Shown here in pieces: positions 45,960-54,245 of a DNA stretch of 64,000 bases. Each line of letters starts with the position of its first letter. Within the stretch, counting starts at the first letter, position 1. The notes under the pieces are model-generated. The model ran no database searches, had not been told where the DNA came from, and saw only the letters and a program-made list of their open reading frames with translations. The translations under genes were made by a program, and so were the position numbers. The DNA lies in the NCBI RefSeq assembly GCF_025144335.1, contig NZ_CP083539.1, forward strand, positions 311,501 through 375,500. The letters are read 5' to 3'. Origin of the DNA: Jannaschia sp. W003 (GTDB lineage: Bacteria > Pseudomonadota > Alphaproteobacteria > Rhodobacterales > Rhodobacteraceae).

Positions 45960-46922
45960 CTAACCGATCAACCCCAGCAGCGACCGCTCCGCCACGCGCA
46001 AACCGTCCGGCCCCTCGGGTGCGTCCAGCGGGCGCCATCGCTCTGCCAGCGCGATCACGTCCGGGTGCACGTAGCTCTTGCGCGCCACGGCGGGCGTGTT
46101 GTGGAGCCGCGCGCTGGCCGCGTCCGCCATCGCCTTCACGGTGACGTCCTCGCCCGCCTCAAGCGCCGCCTCCAGGGCCGCGACCGAGCCGTTCCAGGTA
46201 CGGAACGTCTTGGCCGAGGCGCCGTCCACGCCGCTGGCCTCGCGCAGCCAGTCGTTGACGTGCTCGGCGCGCACGGCGTGGCGCTCGCCTCCCTCGATCC
46301 ACTCGAACAGGGGCGCGCCCGGCAGCTCCGAGAGCTGCTCCAGCGCGCGCGCGAGGGTGCGGTCCGACAGGCGCCGGCGCACGCGGATGCCGCCCTTGGC
46401 CTTCCAGTGCAGCCGCACGCCGCCGTCGTCGAGCCGCAGGTTGCGCGCCCGCAGCGTGGTCGCGCCCTGGGTGCCGTTGAGGCGGGCGTAGATCGGGGCG
46501 CCGACGCGGATGCTCTGGCGGTCGATGAGGCGCAGCACGGCGGCGATGGCGAAGTCCCGCTCGCCCGCCTCGCCGCGCAGCGCCTCGGCGACCCGGCGAC
46601 GCAGGCGCGGCAGCCCCTCGCCGAAGGCGGGCAGCTCGTCGAACTTCTGGCGCTCGCGCCAGGCGCGGAACAGGTCGTGGTAGCGGTACTGCTTGCGGGC
46701 CTTGGCATCCCGCCCCGTGGCCTGCAGGTGCCCCCGGCGCCGGGGCGAGATCCACACGTCCTCGTAGGCGGGCGGCACGGCCAGCGCGTCGATGCGCGCC
46801 CGCTCGGCCGCATCGTCGATCGTGGTGCCGTCGGGCGCGCGGTAGCTCCAGCCGCGGCCCGCCCGCCGGCGGGTGATGCCGGGGCGGTCGTCGGCGTAGA
46901 AGACGATGTCGGGCCGTGCCAT
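45960..46922 (-). CDS. type IB DNA topoisomerase (poxvirus-like)
   Basis: A 320-residue enzyme that relaxes supercoils by transient 3'-phosphotyrosyl cleavage. The N-terminal domain has 'GRGWSYRAPDGTTI' and 'PPAYEDVWISPRRRGHLQATG', followed by 'DAKARKQYRYHDLFRAWRE', all typical of bacterial TopIB. The catalytic core includes Arg in 'DRQSIRVG', Lys in 'FRTWNGS'-adjacent text and the Tyr nucleophile in 'NTPAVARKSYVHPDVI'. Bacterial TopIB proteins occur in a scattered set of proteobacteria and actinobacteria. The ATG is at 46922, divergent from the adenine deaminase gene 63 bp away. Confidence 0.92.
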   Translation of the reverse strand: MARPDIVFYADDRPGITRRRAGRGWSYRAPDGTTIDDAAERARIDALAVPPAYEDVWISPRRRGHLQATGRDAKARKQYRYHDLFRAWRERQKFDELPAFGEGLPRLRRRVAEALRGEAGERDFAIAAVLRLIDRQSIRVGAPIYARLNGTQGATTLRARNLRLDDGGVRLHWKAKGGIRVRRRLSDRTLARALEQLSELPGAPLFEWIEGGERHAVRAEHVNDWLREASGVDGASAKTFRTWNGSVAALEAALEAGEDVTVKAMADAASARLHNTPAVARKSYVHPDVIALAERWRPLDAPEGPDGLRVAERSLLGLIG

Positions 46923-46985
46923 GCGCCCCCAACGCCCCCGGGCCGCTCCGGTTGCACGCCCCCGCCGTGCGTGACACCCTGCGCC

Positions 46986-48782
46986 ATGACGCCCGAGACC
47001 CTTCCCTCCTGGCCCGACTGCGCCGCCGACCTCGTCGCCGTGGCCGCCGGACGCTGCCCCGCCGACACCGTGATCCGGGGCGCCCGCGTGGCGCTCGTGC
47101 AGACCCGCGAGGTCGTGGAGTGGGAGGTGGCCATCGCCCGCGGCCGCTTCGCCTACGTCGGCCCCGACGCCGCGCACTGCATCGGCGAGGGCACCGAGGT
47201 GATCGACGCCGGCGGGCGCCTCTTGGTCCCCGGCCTTGTGGACGCGCACATGCACGTGGAATCGGGCATGCTGATCCCGGCCGAGTTCGCCGCCGCCGTG
47301 ATCCCCCACGGCACGACGGCGATGTTCACCGACCCCCACGAGATCGCCAACGTGCTCGGCCTGCGCGGCGTGCGCCTGATGCACGACGAGGCGCGCGGCC
47401 TGCCCTGCTCGATGTTCGTGCAGATGCCCTCCTGCGCGCCCTCGGCGCCGGGGCTGGAGACCACGGGCCACGAGCTGGGCCCCGAGGACGTGGCCGAGGC
47501 GATGGGCTGGCCCGGCGTCATAGGCCTCGGCGAGATGATGAACTTCCCCGGCGTGGTGGCGGGCGACCCGAAGATGCTGGCCGAGATGGCCGCCACTGCC
47601 CGTGCCGGCAAGACCATCGGCGGGCACTACGCCTCGCCCGACCTCGGGCCGGCGTTCCACGCCTACGCCGCCGGCGGCCCCGCCGACGACCACGAGGGCA
47701 CATGCGAGGACGACGCCGTGGCGCGGGTGCGGCAGGGCATGCGCTCCATGATGCGCCTCGGCTCGGCGTGGTACGACGTGGAGCGGCAGATCACCGCCGT
47801 CACCGAGCGCGGCCTCGATCCGCGCGGCTTCGTGCTGTGCACCGACGACTGCCATTCGGGCACGCTGGTGAACGACGGCCACATGGACCGCGTGCTGCGC
47901 CACGCGATCCAGTGCGGCTGCGACCCCCTCGTGGCGCTGCAGATGTGCACCATCAACGCCGCCGAGCACTTCGGGCTGGCCCGCGAGATCGGCGCCATCG
48001 CGCCGGGGCGCCGGGCCGACTGCGTGCTCACGGCCTCGCTCGAGGACTTCCGCGCCGAGCGGGTCATCGCCATGGGCCGTACCGTGGCCGAGGACGGGCG
48101 GCTCGTGGCGCCCTGCCCCCACGGCGACTGGCCCGAGGATGCGCGCGCGACCGTGAATCTGGGCAAGCGCCTCGCCGCCGCGGACTTCGCCGTCCCAGCC
48201 CCCGAAGGCGCGACCACGGTGCGCGCGAACGTCATCGGCGTGGTCGAGAACCAAGCGCCCACGAAGGCCCTCCAGCGCAACCTGCCGGTGCGCGGCGGGC
48301 TGGTGGAGCCCGAGGGCGCCGTCTGCCGCATCGCGCTGGTGGAGCGCCACCGCGGCACCGGCGGCGTGGTCAACGCCTTCGTGGAGGGCTTCGGCTACCG
48401 GGGCGCGATGGCGCTGGCCTCCACCGTGGCCCACGACAGCCACCACATGATCGTGGTGGGCACCGACCCCGAGATGATGGCCGCCGCGGCCAACCGCCTC
48501 GGCGAGGTGGGGGGCGGCGCCACGCTCTGGGCGGACGGCGCCGAGCGCGCCCTCGTGCCCCTGCCCGTCGCGGGCCTCATGTCCGACCGCCCCGCCGCCG
48601 AGGTCGCCGCCGCCGCCGACGCGCTGGGCGCGGCGATGCGCGCCGCGGGCTGCGCGCTCAACAACGCCTTCATGCAGCACTCGCTGCTGGCGCTCGTCGT
48701 GATCCCCGAGCTTCGCATCAGCGACCTCGGCCTCGTGGACGTGCGCCGCTTCCAGATCACCGACCTTCTCGAGACCCCATGA
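46986..48782 (+). CDS. ade: adenine deaminase (Ade type)
   Basis: A 598-residue amidohydrolase that converts adenine to hypoxanthine and ammonia in purine salvage. The metal site 'LVDAHMHVESGMLIPAEFA' and 'TDPHEIANVLG' are diagnostic, as are 'GLGEMMNFPGVV', 'GHYASPD' and 'CTDDCHSGTLVNDGHMD'. The C-terminal domain has 'VEGFGYRGAMALASTVAHDSHH'. Length matches the family (about 590). The stop overlaps the amn start (ATGA), so the two purine enzymes are coupled. Confidence 0.96.
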   Translation: MTPETLPSWPDCAADLVAVAAGRCPADTVIRGARVALVQTREVVEWEVAIARGRFAYVGPDAAHCIGEGTEVIDAGGRLLVPGLVDAHMHVESGMLIPAEFAAAVIPHGTTAMFTDPHEIANVLGLRGVRLMHDEARGLPCSMFVQMPSCAPSAPGLETTGHELGPEDVAEAMGWPGVIGLGEMMNFPGVVAGDPKMLAEMAATARAGKTIGGHYASPDLGPAFHAYAAGGPADDHEGTCEDDAVARVRQGMRSMMRLGSAWYDVERQITAVTERGLDPRGFVLCTDDCHSGTLVNDGHMDRVLRHAIQCGCDPLVALQMCTINAAEHFGLAREIGAIAPGRRADCVLTASLEDFRAERVIAMGRTVAEDGRLVAPCPHGDWPEDARATVNLGKRLAAADFAVPAPEGATTVRANVIGVVENQAPTKALQRNLPVRGGLVEPEGAVCRIALVERHRGTGGVVNAFVEGFGYRGAMALASTVAHDSHHMIVVGTDPEMMAAAANRLGEVGGGATLWADGAERALVPLPVAGLMSDRPAAEVAAAADALGAAMRAAGCALNNAFMQHSLLALVVIPELRISDLGLVDVRRFQITDLLETP

Positions 48783-50266
48783 CCGACAAGCGCTTCATGC
48801 CCATCTGCGCGCCCGACTCGCGCGAGCACACCGCCCACACCGACGCCGCCGAGGCGGTGGCGGCGCTGCAGGCGCTCTACGCCGAGGCCACGGGCTTCCT
48901 GCGCGAGCACTTCCAGCGCGCCGTGACCGAGGGCATGCCCGACTGCCGCTACCGCGCCTTCTACCCCGAGATCCGCATCGTCACCGCCTCGTTCGGACGC
49001 GCCGACTCGCGCCTCAGCTTCGGCCACGTGGCCGAGCCGGGGCACTACGCCGCCACGATCACGCGGCCCGACCTGTTCGAGGGCTACCTCACCCAGCAGG
49101 TAGACCTGCTGATCCGCTCTCACGACGTGCCGGTGCAAGTGGGCTGGTCGCGCACCCCGATCCCGATCCACTTCGCGGTGCTGAGCGACACCGCCCTCGA
49201 GGTGCCGCAGGACGGGGTGCTGCCCTTCCTGATGCGCGACGTGTTCGACGTGCCGGACCTCGAGTCCACCAACGACGACATCGTCAACGGCACCGGCTTC
49301 CACTACGAGGACGGCGCCCGGCCCCTGGCCCCCTTCACGGCGCAGCGCGTGGACTACTCGCTGGCGCGGCTGGCGCACTACACCGCCACCGACCCGGCGC
49401 ACTTCCAGAACCACGTCCTGTTCACGAACTACCAGTTCTACATCGACGAGTTCATCGCCTACGCCCGCGAGGCGCTGCGCGACCCCGCGTCGGGCTACGA
49501 CGCGCTGGTCGGGCCGATGAACCAGGTCGTCACCGCCGAGGACCCCGACGCGCCGATCGTGGAGCCGGCGAAGATGCCGCAGATGCCCACCTATCACCTG
49601 TCGCGGCGGGGCCAGCAGGGCATCACCCTGGTCAACATCGGCGTCGGCCCCTCGAACGCCAAGACGGCTACCGACCACATCGCAGTGCTGCGCCCCCACG
49701 TCTGGCTGATGGTCGGGCACTGCGCGGGCCTGCGGAACTCGCAGTCCCTGGGCGACTTCGTGCTGGCCCACGCCTACCTGCGCGAGGACCATGTGCTCGA
49801 CGACGACCTGCCGGTCTGGGTGCCGATCCCGGCGCTGGCCGAGGTGCAGGTCTCGCTGGAGCAGGCCGTGGCCGAGGTCACGCAGCTGGAAGGCTACGAG
49901 CTCAAGCGGATCATGCGCACCGGCACCGTGGCCACCATCGACAACCGCAACTGGGAATTGCGCGAGCACTCCGGCCCGGTGCAGCGCCTGAGCCAGTCGC
50001 GCGCCGTGGGGCTCGACATGGAGTCGGCCACCATCGCCGCCAACGGCTTCCGCTTCCGGGTGCCCTACGGCACGCTGCTCTGCGTCTCCGACAAGCCGCT
50101 GCACGGCGAGCTGAAGCTCCCGGGCATGGCCAGCGAGTTCTACAAGACGCAGGTGGCGCGCCATCTGCTGATCGGCGTGCGCGCCATGGAGCGCCTCCGG
50201 GAGATGCCGCTGGAGCGTTTGCACAGCCGAAAGCTGCGCAGTTTCGAGGAAACCGCCTTCCTGTGA
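48779..50266 (+). CDS. amn: AMP nucleosidase
   Basis: A 495-residue enzyme that cleaves AMP to adenine and ribose-5-phosphate. The N-terminal domain has 'YPEIRIVTASFGRADSRLSFG' and 'GTGFHYEDGARPLAPFTAQR'. The C-terminal PNP/UDP phosphorylase-like domain includes 'TLVNIGVGPSNAKTATDHIA', 'WLMVGHCAGLR' and 'AVGLDMESATIAANGFRFRV'. E. coli Amn is 484 residues. It overlaps ade by 4 bp. Together they turn AMP to adenine and then hypoxanthine, which would drain excess AMP. Confidence 0.96.
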   Translation: MTDKRFMPICAPDSREHTAHTDAAEAVAALQALYAEATGFLREHFQRAVTEGMPDCRYRAFYPEIRIVTASFGRADSRLSFGHVAEPGHYAATITRPDLFEGYLTQQVDLLIRSHDVPVQVGWSRTPIPIHFAVLSDTALEVPQDGVLPFLMRDVFDVPDLESTNDDIVNGTGFHYEDGARPLAPFTAQRVDYSLARLAHYTATDPAHFQNHVLFTNYQFYIDEFIAYAREALRDPASGYDALVGPMNQVVTAEDPDAPIVEPAKMPQMPTYHLSRRGQQGITLVNIGVGPSNAKTATDHIAVLRPHVWLMVGHCAGLRNSQSLGDFVLAHAYLREDHVLDDDLPVWVPIPALAEVQVSLEQAVAEVTQLEGYELKRIMRTGTVATIDNRNWELREHSGPVQRLSQSRAVGLDMESATIAANGFRFRVPYGTLLCVSDKPLHGELKLPGMASEFYKTQVARHLLIGVRAMERLREMPLERLHSRKLRSFEETAFL

Positions 50267-50382
50267 TGCAAAATGCCCACGATTCGCAGCATTTTGCGAC
50301 AAGATCGCGTGTTGTGGTGCCTCGGAAGCCCGGAGTAGGGTTTCCTGAAGAAATCGTTAGATTCCTCCGGAGGGAAAGCCGA

Positions 50383-50673
50383 ATGGCGCAGAAACCGTTG
50401 ACCAAGACGCAGCTCGTCGCCGCGCTGGCCGAGAAGATGGACAGCGACAAGAAGCAGGCGACCGCGGCACTCGAGGCGCTGACCGACGTGATCACCGAAG
50501 AGGTGTCGAACGGCGGTGCCGTGACGCTGCCCGGCGTCGGCAAGATCGCCTGCCGCGAGCGCCCCGAGCGCATGGTGCGCAACCCGGCCACCGGCGAGCA
50601 GTTCAAGAAGGAAGCCGACAAGGTGGTGAAGATGACCATCGCCAAGGCCCTGAAGGACAGCGTCAACAGCTGA
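50383..50673 (+). CDS. hup: HU-family DNA-binding protein
   Basis: A 96-residue nucleoid protein. The opening 'LTKTQLVAALAEKMDSDKKQATAALEAL' forms the dimerising helices. 'VTLPGVGKIACRERPERMVRNPATGEQ' is the beta arm with the conserved R-N-P-x-T-G tip. It bends and compacts DNA as a dimer. GGAGGG lies 7 bases before the ATG at 50383. An in-frame ATG upstream at 50263 would add 40 unconserved residues and lacks a ribosome binding site. A good terminator follows 20 bp after the stop. Confidence 0.95.
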   Translation: MAQKPLTKTQLVAALAEKMDSDKKQATAALEALTDVITEEVSNGGAVTLPGVGKIACRERPERMVRNPATGEQFKKEADKVVKMTIAKALKDSVNS

Positions 50674-50692
50674 TCCCGCCCCGCGGGACGCG

Positions 50693-50723
50693 AAGGGGCC
50701 GCGCCATGCGCGGCCCCTTTCTT
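50693..50723 (+). terminator. Rho-independent terminator after the HU gene
   Basis: A perfect 12-bp stem (AAGGGGCCGCGC at 50693-50704, GCGCGGCCCCTT at 50708-50719) with loop CAT is followed by TCTT. Position 20 bp past the stop and the stem-plus-T pattern fit an intrinsic terminator. Confidence 0.85.
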
Positions 50724-50812
50724 CGTGCGCCCGCCCCGGCACGCGATCCGCGCATGGCCGCGTCCCGCCGCGGGGCCTTGCCTCCCGACGCGCGATCCGG
50801 CCCAAGGGACGC

Positions 50813-51715
50813 ATGGATCTCCGCGCCCTTGTCCTCGGCCTCCTGTTCGCGCTCATGTGGTCGTCGGCCTTCACCTCGGCGCGCATCATCGTGGCCGAGG
50901 CCCCGCCGATCCTGTCGCTCGCCCTGCGCTTCGCCATCTCGGGAGCCCTAGGCGTCCTGATCGCCCTCGCCATCGGCGAGCGGATGCGCCTGACGCGGGG
51001 CCAGTGGCGCGCGGTGGTCGTGTTCGGGATATGCCAGAACGCGCTCTACCTCGGGCTCAACTTCGTGGCGATGCAGTGGATCGAGGCCTCGCTGGCCGCC
51101 ATCGTCGCCTCGACGCTCCCGCTCCTCGTCGCCCTCGCCAACTGGGTGCTGTTCTCAGAGCGCACGCGGCTCCTCGGCGTCGCGGGCCTGCTCGCGGGCA
51201 CGGTGGGCGTGCTCCTGATCCTCGGCACGCGTCTGGAAGGCGGGGCCGACCCGCTGGGCCTCGCCTTGTGTATCCTCGGCGTCGTCGCCCTCACGGCGGC
51301 CACGCTCGCCGTCCGCGGCGCGTCGGGGGGCGGCAACCTCCTGATGGTGGTGGGCCTGCAGATGCTGGTGGGGGCGCTGGCGCTCCTGCCCGTGGGGCTG
51401 GCGACGGAAGTGTGGGACGTGACGTGGACGCCGACGCTTGTGGCGGCGCTGGCCTACACGACGCTGGTGCCGGGGTTGCTGGCCACGTGGATCTGGTTCC
51501 GGCTGGTGGCCCGCATCGGCGCGACGCCGGCGGCCACGTTCCACTTCCTCAACCCGTTCTTCGGCGTGGTGATCGCGGCCCTCCTCCTCGGCGAGCGCAT
51601 GGGGCCGGTGGACGCGGTGGGCGTGGCAGTGATTGCGGGAGGCATCCTGGCGGTGCAGGTCTCGCGGATGGGCGCGCGGGGGGCGGCGGTGACCGGAGCC
51701 ACGCCCCGGCCCTGA
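50813..51715 (+). CDS. EamA/DMT-family transporter
   Basis: A 300-residue inner-membrane protein with ten hydrophobic segments in two EamA repeats. Each half opens with a helix such as 'ALVLGLLFALMWSSAFTSAR' and holds the pattern 'ALYLGLNFVAMQWIEASLAAIVAS' or 'AATFHFLNPFFGVVIAALLLGE'. The family moves small metabolites or amino acids out of or into the cell, and the substrate is unknown. The last residues, 'GATPRP', and the stop codon are encoded inside a perfect 18-bp hairpin that is the left arm of a diverged repeat element, so the natural C-terminus may have been replaced by the insertion. Confidence 0.9.
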   Translation: MDLRALVLGLLFALMWSSAFTSARIIVAEAPPILSLALRFAISGALGVLIALAIGERMRLTRGQWRAVVVFGICQNALYLGLNFVAMQWIEASLAAIVASTLPLLVALANWVLFSERTRLLGVAGLLAGTVGVLLILGTRLEGGADPLGLALCILGVVALTAATLAVRGASGGGNLLMVVGLQMLVGALALLPVGLATEVWDVTWTPTLVAALAYTTLVPGLLATWIWFRLVARIGATPAATFHFLNPFFGVVIAALLLGERMGPVDAVGVAVIAGGILAVQVSRMGARGAAVTGATPRP

Positions 51716-51733
51716 GCCGGGGCGTGGCTCCGG
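51693..51733. repeat. perfect 18-bp hairpin spanning a stop codon
   Basis: The arms at 51693-51710 and 51716-51733 are exact reverse complements. The 5-base loop CCTGA contains the TGA stop of the transporter gene. The core of the stem is GCCCCGGC/GCCGGGGC, the same mini-hairpin found in the 101-bp elements. No T-run follows, so it is not a classical terminator. Confidence 0.85.
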
Positions 51734-51843
51734 GTGCAGCGGGCGACGCGGTCGCTGAGGGAGCGGGCGGCCGGCACGCCTTCCGCTCCACCATCCAGAA
51801 CAGCGTCGATGGCACCCCGAGGCCCCGGCGCGAGGCCGGGGCG
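51700..51843 (+). repeat. diverged copy E of the palindromic element
   Basis: The segment starts CACGCCCCGG and ends in the mini-hairpin GCCCCGGC-GCGAG-GCCGGGGC (51822-51842), in the same orientation as the four 101-bp copies. It is 144 bp long, so its core has been expanded or replaced, and it lacks GCGGAGCGAAGC. Its left end overlaps the last codons of the DMT transporter gene. Confidence 0.6.
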
Positions 51844-51855
51844 GGGCATCGCCCC

Positions 51856-52929
51856 CTACGCCCGCATCTCCGGCCCGAAGCCCAGGTCCTCGACCAGCGC
51901 GTTCCACGCCTCCGGTCCCAGCGTCCCGCCCGCCGCGCGCCGGTGACCGTTGCCGTAGAGCAGCGGATCGGCGCCCTCGGGACGGTGCCGGCGCAGGAAC
52001 GCCACGAGGTCAGCGTCCCCCCGCGCGCGCCCCGACATCGCCACCTGCCCCGGCAGGTACCCGAAGTTGGCTGCCAGCACGAAGTCGGCCTTGAGCCGCC
52101 CGACCCAGCTCTGTGCCACCACCGGATGCACCTGGCAGGGGCTGTCGATCCGGACCATCGCCACGGTGCCGCCGTAGCGCGACCCGAAACGGGGCGGCTG
52201 GCGGCGGGCCTCGGCGAGCGCGGCCTTCACCTCCTCGCGGGCCGCCTGGCACGCCTCCAGCCCCTCGTGGCGGCCCGAGAGGGCGTCGGCGGGATCGTCC
52301 GCCGCCAGGAGGAGGCGCAGCGCCGGCGTCCCGTCGCCCGAGGCCGAGCGGCGGGGCGCGTTCACCAGCGTGGTCAGCTCGCGCAGCTTGCCCGCGCCGA
52401 AGCGCTTCTTGGCGAGCGGGATGGCGTCGAACGGAGCCTTGTCGCCCAGATCCCCGATCAGCCCCACGGCGGCGAGCCACAGGAGGTCGTCGGCCTCGCC
52501 CAAGCCTTGCGCGCACCACCACGCCAAGAGCGACGAGGAGGGCGTGGGGTCCAGTCCGTAGCCGTGGACCACGCAGGCGCCCTCGGGCGTCCCCGTGGGC
52601 ACGTGGTGGTCGACCACGGCCATGCGGGAATGAAGCACGCGGCCCCGCATCCCGAGGTCCGAGACCACGAGGCCCGGCGCCTTCGCCTCGGCCACCTCGG
52701 CGGCGGTGGCATCCGACCAGGCGTTGCGCCCGCGGCCCACCAGCCGCACGTCCGGCATGGCCCCGCGCCGTGCGAAGGCCCGCGCCAGCAGCGCGCCCGA
52801 GGATAGGCCGTCGGCGTCGTCGTGGCTCAGGATCAGCGGCGGGCCGTCCAGCCCGTCGGCGAAGGCGCGGAAGCGGGCGCGGGCGGCGTCGATCCATTCG
52901 TCGTCGAGGGGGCGGGAGGCATCGGTCAT
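51856..52929 (-). CDS. DHH-family phosphoesterase (RecJ/nanoRNase-like)
   Basis: A 357-residue metal-dependent phosphoesterase. Motif I is 'LILSHDDADGLSSGALLARA', motif II 'VVSDLGM', and the DHH motif reads 'AVVDHHVPTG'. 'AAVGLIGDLGDKAP' follows the pattern of the fourth motif. A C-terminal DHHA1-type region ends with 'LLYGNGHRRAAGGTLGPEAW', with the G-G-H-x-x-A-x-G fold (here 'GNGHRRAAGG'). Such proteins degrade short RNA, cyclic dinucleotides or single-stranded DNA. It starts 69 bp from the divergent UV endonuclease gene, which suggests a shared DNA-repair context. The substrate is not determined. Confidence 0.88.
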   Translation of the reverse strand: MTDASRPLDDEWIDAARARFRAFADGLDGPPLILSHDDADGLSSGALLARAFARRGAMPDVRLVGRGRNAWSDATAAEVAEAKAPGLVVSDLGMRGRVLHSRMAVVDHHVPTGTPEGACVVHGYGLDPTPSSSLLAWWCAQGLGEADDLLWLAAVGLIGDLGDKAPFDAIPLAKKRFGAGKLRELTTLVNAPRRSASGDGTPALRLLLAADDPADALSGRHEGLEACQAAREEVKAALAEARRQPPRFGSRYGGTVAMVRIDSPCQVHPVVAQSWVGRLKADFVLAANFGYLPGQVAMSGRARGDADLVAFLRRHRPEGADPLLYGNGHRRAAGGTLGPEAWNALVEDLGFGPEMRA

Positions 52930-52998
52930 GGGCGGGCAACGCCGGGCCCGCGGGAAGGTTCGCGTGGAACGGCACGGCGCCCCGCCCGTTGCCCCCCC

Positions 52999-54000
52999 AT
53001 GATCCACGACACCCCCCTCCGCCTCGGCATCCCGGTCAAGGTCCTCGGCCGCCCCGACCTCAAGTCCAACGACACCCGGCGGTGGCAGAACGCGCCGCAC
53101 CTCCATGTCTCGCTGGACTACGTCGACCAGATCCTCGACCACTGCGCGAAGCTCGGCGTGCGCATGTACCGCATGAGCTCCGACCTCGCGCCTTACGCCA
53201 CGCATCCCGACATGCCGCAGTTCCACGGCATGGTGGAGGAGAGCGCCGAGCGGCTGGCGGAAGTGGGAGCGAAGGCCCGCGCGCTCGACGTGCGGCTGTC
53301 GTTCCACCCCTCGCAGTTCGTGCTGCTGAACGCGCCCGACGACGGGCTGGTGGACCGCTCCATCAACGATCTGCTGTCCCAGTCGCGGATGCTCGATCTC
53401 ATGGGGATGGGCCCCGAGGCGGTGGTCGTGACCCACGTGGGCGGCGTCTACGAGGACCGCGCCGCCTCGCGCGAGCGCTGGGTCCGCAACTGGGACCGCT
53501 GCCCCGAGCCGGTTCGGCGCCGTCTGGTGCTGGAGAACGACGACCTGCGCTTCTCGGCCGCCGACACTTTGTGGATCAGCGAGCGCACCGGCGTGCGGCT
53601 GATCTTCGACCACCAGCACTTCTGGTGCCTGCACGAGCCCGACGCCGACCTCGTCGAGACCTTCGCCGCCTGCCTCGCCACGTGGCCCGAGGGCGAGCGG
53701 CCCAAGATGCATTTCTCCTCCCCCCGCACCGAGATGCGCACCATCGAGCGCAAGGACCGCAAGACGGGCAAGAAGGTCGCCGGGCAGGCGCCCCCGATCT
53801 GGACCGGCCACGCCGACTTCGTGCAGCCCTTCGAGTTCATCCGCTTCATGCGCGATGCCGCGCACCTCGAGTTCGACGTGATGCTGGAGGCCAAGCGCAA
53901 GGACGAGGCGCTGCTGAGGCTTCGGACGGACCTCGCGCGCTATGCGCCGGACGTGGCCGCGCGGTTCGGGATCGAAGCGGCGGTGCGGGAGAGCGCGTGA
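52999..54000 (+). CDS. uvsE: UV-damage endonuclease UvsE (UVDE)
   Basis: A 333-residue TIM-barrel endonuclease that nicks DNA 5' to UV photoproducts and other lesions, starting an alternative excision pathway. Motifs are 'PLRLGIPVKVL', 'RMYRMSSDLAPYATHPDM', 'RLSFHPSQFVLLNAPDD', 'VVVTHVGGVYEDRAASRERW', 'VLENDD' and 'LIFDHQHFWC', with the His, Glu and Asp metal ligands expected of the family. 'HFSSPRTEM' and 'HADFVQPFEFIRFMRD' complete it. The C-terminus is close to the standard length. The gene is followed by three tandem 101-bp repeats. Confidence 0.93.
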   Translation: MIHDTPLRLGIPVKVLGRPDLKSNDTRRWQNAPHLHVSLDYVDQILDHCAKLGVRMYRMSSDLAPYATHPDMPQFHGMVEESAERLAEVGAKARALDVRLSFHPSQFVLLNAPDDGLVDRSINDLLSQSRMLDLMGMGPEAVVVTHVGGVYEDRAASRERWVRNWDRCPEPVRRRLVLENDDLRFSAADTLWISERTGVRLIFDHQHFWCLHEPDADLVETFAACLATWPEGERPKMHFSSPRTEMRTIERKDRKTGKKVAGQAPPIWTGHADFVQPFEFIRFMRDAAHLEFDVMLEAKRKDEALLRLRTDLARYAPDVAARFGIEAAVRESA

Positions 54001-54010
54001 GGGGGCGGGC

Positions 54011-54111
54011 CACGCCCCGAACCCGATCCGGGGCCTCCGGCGGCCGTTGGTGATGCCGCTGCGGAGCGAAGCACCCGTTGCGGGCAGAGGCCCCGGCTCA
54101 AGGCCGGGGCG
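54011..54111 (+). repeat. 101-bp palindromic intergenic element, copy B
   Basis: First of three tandem copies. It starts CACGCC, ends GGGGCG, and carries CTGCGGAGCGAAGC in the core. Its right mini-hairpin is GCCCCGGC-TCAAG-GCCGGGGC. It begins 10 bp after the uvsE stop. The whole non-coding stretch 54001-54360 consists of copies B, C and D plus short spacers of 18 and 15 bp; I see nothing else in it. Confidence 0.9.
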
Positions 54112-54129
54112 CATACGTTTGAGCCTCGT

Positions 54130-54230
54130 CACGCCCCGGACCCGATCCGGGGCCTCCGTCCGCCATTGACGCTTCCACTGCGGAGCGAAGCGCCCGTTGC
54201 ACGCAGAGGCCCCGGCTCAAGGCCGGGGCG
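54130..54230 (+). repeat. 101-bp palindromic intergenic element, copy C
   Basis: Second tandem copy, again exactly 101 bp and in the same orientation, with core CTGCGGAGCGAAGCGCCCGT very similar to copy B. Its left mini-hairpin is interrupted (CCCCGGACCCGATCCGGGG), and its right one is the same as in copy B. Confidence 0.9.
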
Positions 54231-54245
54231 GGCCGTTCCCGATTT

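Noticed and set aside
51716..51733. Hairpin at the end of the transporter gene as a Rho-independent terminator
   Set aside because: There is no T-run after the stem and the stem core matches the repeat element, so an inserted repeat explains it better.
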